From Saprospiraceae bacterium (GTDB taxonomy: Bacteria > Bacteroidota > Bacteroidia > Chitinophagales > Saprospiraceae), in assembly GCA_016716335.1 (NCBI GenBank), contig JADJWN010000014.1, positions 47,155 through 111,154 of the forward strand: a DNA stretch of 64,000 nt. The letters run 5' to 3'. A model generated the notes under the pieces. That model made no database searches, was not told where the DNA came from, and worked only from the letters and a program-made list of their open reading frames with translations. This document shows positions 57,693 to 64,000 of the stretch, in pieces. A program made the position numbers and the translations under genes. The stretch's first letter is position 1. Every line of letters starts with the position of its first letter.

Positions 57693-60416
57693 ATGAAAAC
57701 ACTTCTTAGTTTAGTCATCCTCTTCATGACGAATGCCGTTTTTTTGAACGGCCAATCTGTGGGTATTGGCACCACAACGCCACATGCCTCTTCTATGCTG
57801 GATGTCACATCCACTACCAAAGGACTTCTGATACCCCGTATGACATCGGCACAGCGAACAGCCATAGCTGCACCCGCCACAGGTCTTTTGGTGTATCAGA
57901 CGGATGCTACAACCGGTTTTTATTACTATGATGGCAGCAGTTGGCTGCACCTGCAGTCTGATGGCAGTGCCTGGACCACCACAGGCAACGCTGGCACCAA
58001 TCCATCGGTAAACTTTATTGGGACAACCGATGCACAGGATCTCATCCTGAAAGTAAATAACAGCCTGGCAGGTATCATACAGTATCAAGCGGGAGTATCT
58101 GTGCCCAACACATCCTATGGTTATCAGACTTTTGTCAATAAGAGTCCCTCGTCCGGAAATAATACGTCGTTTGGCTACCAAAATATGGTGAATATCAATG
58201 GAGGTTTCAATACTTCGGTGGGTATTCAGAATATGTTTACCGTACCCGGTGGCACCGGCCACAGCAACAATGCGCTTGGATACAAAGCCCTGCACCGCAC
58301 CTACAATGGCAACCGTAATGTGGCCATGGGCAATTATGCGCTGTATGAAAACACCAACGGCAGTGACAACGTATCTCTGGGTAATGAGAGCATGTACGGC
58401 AGCCCCGGACAAAGCAGTGGCGACAAAAATGTGGCAGTGGGCTATCAGGCACTGCGGGACAATGTAGAAAAAAGCGAGTTGGTGGCCATAGGGTATAAAG
58501 CACTTTCTAAGAACAGCACCGGTGGCCCTATCGCTACGGAAGCGGTGGAAAACACCGCAGTTGGTGCCTATGCTCTGGAAAACAATGACAAAGGCTTTAA
58601 AAATACGGCGGTAGGATATAATGCACTCAATATCAACACCACCGGATCTTACAATACCGCCATAGGCGAGCGGGCTTTGGAGAAAAATACCATCGGAAAA
58701 CTCAATACCGCCATTGGTTCAGGCGCAATGCAGGAAAATACCACAGGAGAAGAAAATACGGCTGTAGGCCGATATGCCCTTTTTGCCAATCAATCCGGAG
58801 ACTTTAATACGGCTGTTGGGCTGGGGGCCCTTTTACATAACTATACAGGACAACGTAATACGGCTACAGGGAGAGCAGCGTTAGTTTACAATTTTACTGG
58901 TAGCAACAACACAGCGTCCGGCTACGAAGCGTTAAAATACAATGACATCGGTTTTTCCAACGTAGCGGTGGGTGTGCAGGCGCTTTGTCTTAATACGGAC
59001 CGCTCCAATCTGGTCGCGGTGGGCGACTCGGCATTATATAATAATGGGATAGGAGCCACCCTACCCTTCGAAGCCACAAAAAATACTGCTATAGGTTCAA
59101 AAGCGCTGTATTCCAATACTATAGGGGATAGAAACACAGCCTCTGGCTTCGAAGCTTTACGTTCCAATACCACTGGCTTTCAAAACACGGCGACCGGAGC
59201 CGAAGCGTTATTTTCCAATACCACAGGGTATCTAAATACAGCGTCTGGCATTGGAGCTTTGTATTTCAATACTAACGGTTCTTGGAATACAGCGACCGGC
59301 GCCTTTGCATTATTATCCAATACCTCCGGGATGGGCAATATAGCGACCGGCTCTGGAGCTTTACATTCCAATACCACTGGGAATGAAAATACAGCGTCTG
59401 GCCTTGAAGCTTTGTATTCCAATACTGACGGTTTTTGGAATACAGCGACCGGATCTCTAGCGTTACGTTCCAATACCACCGGGTATGACAATACGGCGAC
59501 CGGAGCTCAAGCGTTACGTATCAATACCAGCGGGAATGCCAACACGGCAACCGGCTTTGAGGCGTTACGTTCCAATACCACCGGATCCTATAATACTGCT
59601 TTGGGAGCTCGTTCAGGATATGAAAACCAAATCGGAGACTACAACGTATCCATAGGGTACGAAGCTATGAAAGAAAATAAAGTAAGCCGCAATACAGCTG
59701 TAGGCTATCAATCGCTCTACTGGAATATTACCGGATCGGATAATACCGCATTGGGCTACGGTGCCGGACTGGGTACATCGGGCATTGTACTCAGCAGTTG
59801 CACCTTTCTTGGGGCTAATACGAACCTTACGACAAACCGCTCCAATGTCACCATGGTCGGTGCCGGCATCACCAATGCGCAGTGTACCGGAAACAATCAG
59901 GTGCTGCTGGGCAATACGGCCGTAACGCAGATCAGGGCAAATGTGGGTAGCATCACTACCTACTCCGACAGACGCTACAAAAGCAATATAGCCGAGGATG
60001 TCAAAGGTCTGAACTTCATCAACCGCCTGCGTCCGGTGAGCTACAACACCCATCCTGTCGAGCTGCACAAAATCTGGGGCACACCCGACAGCTTACTGCA
60101 AAAGATAGACCACAGCGCTGCACAAAATCACCGCTTTACCGGTCTGATCGCTCAGGAGGTAGAGCAGGCCATGAAGGAGAGCGGCTATACCGGCTTTACG
60201 GGTATAGACATCCCCCAAAGTGATAAGGAGACCTACACCCTGCGTTACACTGAGCTTATCATGCCTTTGATCAAAGCCGTGCAGGAGCTGAGCGAGGAGA
60301 ACAGGAATCTAAAGGCAAACAACAATGATTTAACACAAAAATATCAGCAATTGGAGGCTCAAATACAACATATTATGGCTCAGTTGCCGGTCTATGTTTC
60401 AAAGAATGAAGATTAA
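57693..60416 (+). CDS. fibre-like secreted protein 2 with S74-type C-terminal intramolecular chaperone
   Basis: The 907-residue protein starts at the ATG at 57693 with a signal peptide (MKTLLSLVILFMTNAVFLNG), then the head QSVGIGTTTPHASSMLDV and GLLVYQTDATTGFYYYDG. About 25 repeats of about 17 residues follow (NTAxGxxALxxNTTGxx), a probable beta-helical shaft. The C-terminus holds a peptidase S74/chaperone-of-endosialidase domain: TTYSDRRYKSNIAEDVKGL (Ser758 and Lys763 are candidates for the autocleavage centre), IAQEVEQAMKE, LRYTELIMPLIKAVQEL, then a heptad-rich coiled coil. In phage tail spikes this domain trimerises the protein and cleaves itself off. No T9SS sorting domain is present, so the export route is unknown. 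It follows gene 1 by 19 bases. Confidence 0.88.
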   Translation: MKTLLSLVILFMTNAVFLNGQSVGIGTTTPHASSMLDVTSTTKGLLIPRMTSAQRTAIAAPATGLLVYQTDATTGFYYYDGSSWLHLQSDGSAWTTTGNAGTNPSVNFIGTTDAQDLILKVNNSLAGIIQYQAGVSVPNTSYGYQTFVNKSPSSGNNTSFGYQNMVNINGGFNTSVGIQNMFTVPGGTGHSNNALGYKALHRTYNGNRNVAMGNYALYENTNGSDNVSLGNESMYGSPGQSSGDKNVAVGYQALRDNVEKSELVAIGYKALSKNSTGGPIATEAVENTAVGAYALENNDKGFKNTAVGYNALNINTTGSYNTAIGERALEKNTIGKLNTAIGSGAMQENTTGEENTAVGRYALFANQSGDFNTAVGLGALLHNYTGQRNTATGRAALVYNFTGSNNTASGYEALKYNDIGFSNVAVGVQALCLNTDRSNLVAVGDSALYNNGIGATLPFEATKNTAIGSKALYSNTIGDRNTASGFEALRSNTTGFQNTATGAEALFSNTTGYLNTASGIGALYFNTNGSWNTATGAFALLSNTSGMGNIATGSGALHSNTTGNENTASGLEALYSNTDGFWNTATGSLALRSNTTGYDNTATGAQALRINTSGNANTATGFEALRSNTTGSYNTALGARSGYENQIGDYNVSIGYEAMKENKVSRNTAVGYQSLYWNITGSDNTALGYGAGLGTSGIVLSSCTFLGANTNLTTNRSNVTMVGAGITNAQCTGNNQVLLGNTAVTQIRANVGSITTYSDRRYKSNIAEDVKGLNFINRLRPVSYNTHPVELHKIWGTPDSLLQKIDHSAAQNHRFTGLIAQEVEQAMKESGYTGFTGIDIPQSDKETYTLRYTELIMPLIKAVQELSEENRNLKANNNDLTQKYQQLEAQIQHIMAQLPVYVSKNED
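58560..59690 (+). repeat. 51-bp-class coding repeats, fibre 2 shaft
   Basis: Roughly 20 repeats of 17 residues (N-T-A-x-G-x-x-A-L-x-x-N-T-T-G-x-x), each 51 bp. DNA similarity between units is moderate to high. Looser related repeats extend upstream to about 58200. Confidence 0.85.
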
Positions 60417-60698
60417 GTCTTGAATTAATTGTTGATAAAATGTAAGCAAATGCTGTATTTATTATCAGAAATTTAGGGTAATACTGCATGGTTACTTGCT
60501 TGGTTGCAAAATTGTTTAAGTTTGAACTGAAAGAAACAGTCATAATTAAATTGCTTATAATTGTTAATGTGCTATCATTTAATAGTGATTTTTTTGTAAA
60601 ATAATTAATTTTGTTGTGATTTATAAAGATTCTTCAATTTCTTTCAATAAAGTATCAACTGGTATTTGATTGTTTTTTCATATTTTAAAAGTATTAAT
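60417..60698. other. AT-rich spacer between fibre genes 2 and 3
   Basis: About 280 bases of AT-rich DNA with no supported gene or hairpin. Fibre gene 3 probably has its own promoter here, unlike gene 2, which follows gene 1 closely. No consensus -7 element was identified with confidence. Confidence 0.45.
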
Positions 60699-61637
60699 AT
60701 GAGAAATTGGATAATTCTTTGTTGCGTATTTGCTACTATAGTTGTCACCGCTCAATCTGTTGGTATAGGGACAACTACACCACATGCTTCTTCTATGCTG
60801 GATGTTACATCCACTACTAAAGGACTACTGATACCCCGTATGACATCGGCACAGCGAACGGCCATAGCTACACCTGCTACCGGACTTTTGGTGTATCAGA
60901 CAGACGGTACGACCGGGTTTTATTATTTTGATGGTACCAGTTGGGTAAATTTACAATCCGTTGGAAATGACTGGACCACCACAGGCAACGCAGGTACCAA
61001 TCCATCGGTGCACTTCATTGGAACTACCGATAACCAGCATTTACGATTTAGATTGAATAACCAGACATCGGGTTGGATAGGTTTACCTTCTGACCAAAAT
61101 GTTTTTTTAGGATACATTTCGGGTCAGAATAATACCGGAATGAGCAATACAGGATTGGGCTATAAATCATTAAATGCCAATACTACCGGAACCAACAACA
61201 CCGCCATTGGATCTGGTTCACTTTCCAACAATACAACGGGAGGTAATAATACAGCCACCGGAGTTAAAGCACTTTTCTCGAATGATATCGGAATAAATAA
61301 TACCGCTAACGGTTTTGAAGCACTTTATGACAATACCTCAGGCGGAGGAAACACTGCCAATGGCAATGAGGCATTGCGTTCCAATACCAGCGGGAATTTC
61401 AATACAGCTACGGGTCATCAAGCATTAAATGCCAATACTACCGGAAGTTATAATACCGCTAATGGCAATGAGGCATTGCGTTCCAATACTACGGGAAGTT
61501 TTAATACTGCCAATGGTTCGGGTGCCCTTCTCTCCAATACTATCGGAAGTCGTAATAGTGCCACTGGTACTGATGCACTATTCTCCAATAATACAGGAGA
61601 GAGAAATACTGCAAATGGTTTTGAGGCATTGTACTAG
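60699..61637 (+). CDS. fibre-like secreted protein 3, N-terminal part
   Basis: From the ATG at 60699 this segment has a signal peptide (MRNWIILCCVFATIVVTAQ) and a head nearly identical to that of fibre 2 (SVGIGTTTPHASSMLDV, GLLIPRMTSAQRTAIATP). A short variable region (QHLRFRLNNQTSGWIGLP) precedes the first ten 17-residue shaft repeats. The frame stops at 61637, where TACTAGGTAACTCC replaces the TACTATAACTCC seen in the sister repeat at 61830, a two-base gain. With the compensating losses near 61816 and 62837, the full gene is 2,982 nt, encoding 993 residues. Confidence 0.82.
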   Translation: MRNWIILCCVFATIVVTAQSVGIGTTTPHASSMLDVTSTTKGLLIPRMTSAQRTAIATPATGLLVYQTDGTTGFYYFDGTSWVNLQSVGNDWTTTGNAGTNPSVHFIGTTDNQHLRFRLNNQTSGWIGLPSDQNVFLGYISGQNNTGMSNTGLGYKSLNANTTGTNNTAIGSGSLSNNTTGGNNTATGVKALFSNDIGINNTANGFEALYDNTSGGGNTANGNEALRSNTSGNFNTATGHQALNANTTGSYNTANGNEALRSNTTGSFNTANGSGALLSNTIGSRNSATGTDALFSNNTGERNTANGFEALY

Positions 61638-61880
61638 GTAACTCCTCGGGTAATTACAATACCGCCATAGGCAATGAGGCATTGCGTTCCAATACTACCG
61701 GAAGTTTTAATACTGCCAATGGTTCTGGAGCTCTTCTCTCCAATACTATCGGAAGTCGTAATAGTGCCACTGGTACTGATGCACTATTCTCCAATAATAC
61801 AGGAGAGAGAAATATGCAAATGGTTTTGAGGCATTGTACTATAACTCCTCGGGTAATTACAATACCGCCATAGGCAATGA
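61471..61880 (+). repeat. 204-bp higher-order duplication (four shaft units)
   Basis: Anchors AGGCATTGCG at 61471, 61677 and 61880 mark two tandem copies of a block of four 51-bp units plus the start of a third. The spacings, 206 and 203, equal 204 with a two-base gain and a one-base loss, exactly where the frame breaks. Copies are nearly identical in DNA. Confidence 0.85.
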
Positions 61881-62958
61881 GGCATTGCGTTCCAATACTA
61901 CCGGAAGTTTTAATACTGCCAATGGTGCTGAAGCCCTAAAATCTAACACAATAGGTTTTAGAAATACCGCTAACGGATATCAATCTCTTTTTTCCAATAC
62001 CTTCGGCAGCAGTAATACCGCTATGGGTTATGAGACTCTCCGCTCCAACACCACAGGGGGCTTAAATACGGCTGTTGGTTCTTTTGCCCTTCATTCCAAT
62101 GCTACCGGTAATAATAATACCGCTGCTGGATATCAGGCCCTTCATTCTAATACTAACGGTAATAATAATACCGCTACTGGATATCAATCACTTAGCTCCA
62201 ACACCACCGGAAGTTTGAATACCGCCAATGGATATCTAGCCCTTTTTTCCAACACCACTGGCGTTTACAATACCGCTAATGGATCTCTGGCACTTTACTC
62301 CAACACCACCGGCAATAGCAATACCGCCAATGGAGTTGAAGCACTTAGCTCCAACACCACCGGTAATAACAATACCGCCAATGGATATCAGGCACTTAAT
62401 TACAACACCACCGGTGATAACAATACCGCTAATGGAGCTGAAGCACTTTACTCCAACACCATCGGTTATAACAATGCCGCCAATGGATATAGGGCCCTTT
62501 TTTCCAACACCACTGGATTTGGCAATACCGCTAACGGAGCTGAAGCACTTTACTCCAACATCACCGGTAATAACAATACCGCCAATGGATATCAAGCACT
62601 TTTTTCCAACACCACTGGATTTGGCAATACCGCTAACGGCGTCAGTGCTTTAGAAGCTAACACAATTGGTTTTGTTAATACGGCATCCGGAGTAGGGGCA
62701 CTCTGGTTAAACACTACCGGTAATCATAATACTGCGGTAGGCGCACACGCACTAGAACGTAATACAACAGGTAATTATAATACGGCCATAGGTACGCATT
62801 CGCTTTTTAGTAATAACGGAATTTATAACACAGCAACCGAATGCATGCACTTTACAGTAATACAACCGGTAGCTACAATATTGCAACCGGTACATTTGCA
62901 CTTTCCGGCAACACTACCGGAACAGGTAATACCGCCAACGGATATCAGGCACTTTTAA
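61834..62958 (+). CDS. fibre-like secreted protein 3, shaft segment
   Basis: A continuation of gene 3 made almost only of 17-residue NTAxGxxAL repeats, about 20 of them. It joins the previous segment across a short piece in a third frame at 61640-61815, and breaks near 62837, where one G is missing (GCAACCGAATGC for GCAACCGGAATGC). It is not an independent gene. Confidence 0.75.
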   Translation: MYYNSSGNYNTAIGNEALRSNTTGSFNTANGAEALKSNTIGFRNTANGYQSLFSNTFGSSNTAMGYETLRSNTTGGLNTAVGSFALHSNATGNNNTAAGYQALHSNTNGNNNTATGYQSLSSNTTGSLNTANGYLALFSNTTGVYNTANGSLALYSNTTGNSNTANGVEALSSNTTGNNNTANGYQALNYNTTGDNNTANGAEALYSNTIGYNNAANGYRALFSNTTGFGNTANGAEALYSNITGNNNTANGYQALFSNTTGFGNTANGVSALEANTIGFVNTASGVGALWLNTTGNHNTAVGAHALERNTTGNYNTAIGTHSLFSNNGIYNTATECMHFTVIQPVATILQPVHLHFPATLPEQVIPPTDIRHF

Positions 62959-63680
62959 ACAACATTTTAGGTTCAGATAATACTGCTGTTGGTTATTTTG
63001 CCGGATTAGGTGCTATGGGCGTAGATTTTACAAATTGCACATTCCTCGGTGCTAATACTTACCCTACACAAAACCGCTCAAACGTCACCATGCTCGGTGC
63101 CGGCATCACCAATGCTGAATGTACAGGTGATAATCAGGTGCTGCTGGGCAATACGGCCGTAACGCAGATCAGGGCAAATGTAGGTAGCATCACTACCTAC
63201 TCCGACAGACGCTACAAAAGCAATATAGCCGAGGATGTCAAGGGTCTGGATTTCATCAACCGCCTGCGTCCGGTGAGCTATACCACCCATCCTGCTGAGC
63301 TGCACAAAATCTGGGGCACACCCGACAGCTTACTGCAAAGGATAGATCACAGCGCTGCACCAAATCACCGCTTTACCGGTCTGATCGCTCAGGAGGTAGA
63401 GCAGGCCATGAAGGAAAGCGGCTATACCGGTTTTACGGGTATTGACATCCCCCGAAGTGATAAGGAGACCTACACCCTGCGTTACACTGAGCTTATCATG
63501 CCTTTGATCAAAGCTGTGCAGGAGCTGAGCGAGGAGAACAGGCAATTGAGAAAACAAACGGAGATATTGATGGCCGAAAGAGAGGAAAATAAGAAATTAT
63601 CCGATCAATATAAAATGCTGGAAAAGAAAGTGGAGATTTTGTTGTCTCAAACTGTATCCGACAACGTTCAAAAGCAATGA
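62841..63680 (+). CDS. fibre-like secreted protein 3, C-terminal part with S74 chaperone
   Basis: This segment holds the last shaft repeats, the linker containing NCTFLGANTYPTQNRSNVTM, and an S74-type chaperone almost identical to that of fibre 2 (TTYSDRRYKSNIAEDVKGL, IAQEVEQAMKESGYTG, LRYTELIMPLIKAVQEL). It ends in a longer coiled coil with EENRQLRKQTEIL and QYKMLEKKVEILL. The DNA from about 63110 to 63545 is nearly the same as 59870-60305. It is the C-terminus of gene 3. Confidence 0.85.
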   Translation: MHALYSNTTGSYNIATGTFALSGNTTGTGNTANGYQALLNNILGSDNTAVGYFAGLGAMGVDFTNCTFLGANTYPTQNRSNVTMLGAGITNAECTGDNQVLLGNTAVTQIRANVGSITTYSDRRYKSNIAEDVKGLDFINRLRPVSYTTHPAELHKIWGTPDSLLQRIDHSAAPNHRFTGLIAQEVEQAMKESGYTGFTGIDIPRSDKETYTLRYTELIMPLIKAVQELSEENRQLRKQTEILMAEREENKKLSDQYKMLEKKVEILLSQTVSDNVQKQ

Positions 63681-63731
63681 TGTATTGACCTTTAGTGAAA
63701 TTGTGAATTTTAATATAATCTTAAATCGAGC

Positions 63732-64000
63732 ATGAATTCAAAGATTGTTTTATTCCCGACCTTAATGATTCTGTTGCTGTGTAACAACGAGGTATTTTGC
63801 CAAAACCTGCAGGCATTCATTCAGGATGTATTCATAGTGGATGAGGATAAGGGTATTTACTCCGGAAGGTTGCAGATGCAATCCGGTACGGTAAAATTGG
63901 GTGAAGTGCTCAGACCGGTTGATCTCAAAGGCAACGTATTTGAATTTAAGGTGACGGAAATGTACGATCCATCAACTTATGAGGCCTTGAAATGCATCAG
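63732..64000 (+). CDS. secreted protein, 5' end only, resembling an EF-Tu domain-2-type barrel
   Basis: An ATG at 63732, 51 bases after fibre gene 3, opens a frame still open at the window edge (about 89 residues). It begins with a signal peptide (MNSKIVLFPTLMILLLCNNEVFCQ), then QAFIQDVFIVDEDKGIYSGRL, SGTVKLGEVLRPVD and FEFKVTEMYDP. The D-V-F-x-I to S-G-R-L to G-T-V-K-L-G-E to V-T-E-M order of strands resembles domain 2 of translational GTPases (DVFxIxGRGTVxTGRVExGxIKVGD). In a secreted protein this would be a borrowed fold, not a GTPase. The similarity is weak and the gene is truncated. Confidence 0.6.
   Translation, partial: MNSKIVLFPTLMILLLCNNEVFCQNLQAFIQDVFIVDEDKGIYSGRLQMQSGTVKLGEVLRPVDLKGNVFEFKVTEMYDPSTYEALKCI

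Larger units (their letters stand above)
61138..62990 (+). repeat. 51-bp coding repeats, fibre 3 shaft
   Basis: About 36 repeats of 17 residues (N-T-A-N-G-x-x-A-L-x-S-N-T-T-G-x-x), the longest shaft of the three fibre genes. The centre (about 62200-62640) is the most homogeneous part, with alternating near-identical units (for example NTANGAEALYSN and NTANGYQALFSN). Confidence 0.88.

Noticed and set aside
56831..62990. CRISPR-like regular repeats (42 and 51 bp period)
   Set aside because: There are no unique spacers; the period is a multiple of three, the frame is open and the units encode YadA-type or NTAxGxxAL repeats.

Overview
The window looks like chromosomal DNA of a Bacteroidota bacterium, most likely of the Saprospiria/Chitinophagia type. 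The reasons are an AT-rich backbone, a T9SS-type C-terminal sorting domain, an OMP_b-brl_3-type outer-membrane barrel, huge secreted proteins built from BIG2, PKD-like and SdrD_B modules, and 'SVGIGTTTP' fibre proteins. The genus assignment is inference. No rRNA, tRNA or CRISPR array was seen.

Layout. 1-1.33 kb: decayed IS3-like transposase remnant and a higB-higA toxin-antitoxin pair. 1.4-11.9 kb: mostly housekeeping genes: osmC-like and phoH (overlapping), a SAM hydrolase and an ABM-fold protein, aroB, a small membrane protein, pdxA, an outer-membrane beta-barrel protein and an orphan OmpR-type response regulator. 12.1-30.9 kb (minus strand): one giant secreted adhesin of about 6,270 residues once a single frameshift is repaired, with about 22 BIG2-like modules and a dockerin-like C-terminus. 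31.5-36.4 kb: secreted M1 metallopeptidase, acyl-CoA synthetase and an RsmI-like methyltransferase. 37.0-54.7 kb (plus strand): a second giant adhesin of about 5,919 residues after repair, carrying about 19 PKD/Ig-like modules, a nine-copy 726-bp SdrD_B array, five DUF11-like modules and a T9SS sorting domain. 54.9-55.7 kb: inositol monophosphatase family enzyme. 55.9-63.7 kb: three tandem secreted fibre-like proteins, two ending in an S74-type intramolecular chaperone. At 63.7 kb a further secreted protein runs off the window.

Taken together, more than half the window encodes cell-surface or extracellular architecture: two giant adhesins and a three-gene fibre cluster. The strongest candidate for something undescribed is the fibre cluster: paralogues sharing near-identical N-terminal and C-terminal cassettes around repeat shafts that differ between copies, with phage-tail-spike-like self-processing chaperones but Sec signal peptides and no T9SS sorting domain.

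Caution: I count about 22 frame-disrupting small indels across six genes, most of them in or beside short homopolymers. In each case a one- or two-base correction restores an intact reading frame, and the corrected lengths add up exactly. Residual sequencing or assembly error is therefore the simplest explanation, and the 'broken' genes should be treated as probably intact until checked.
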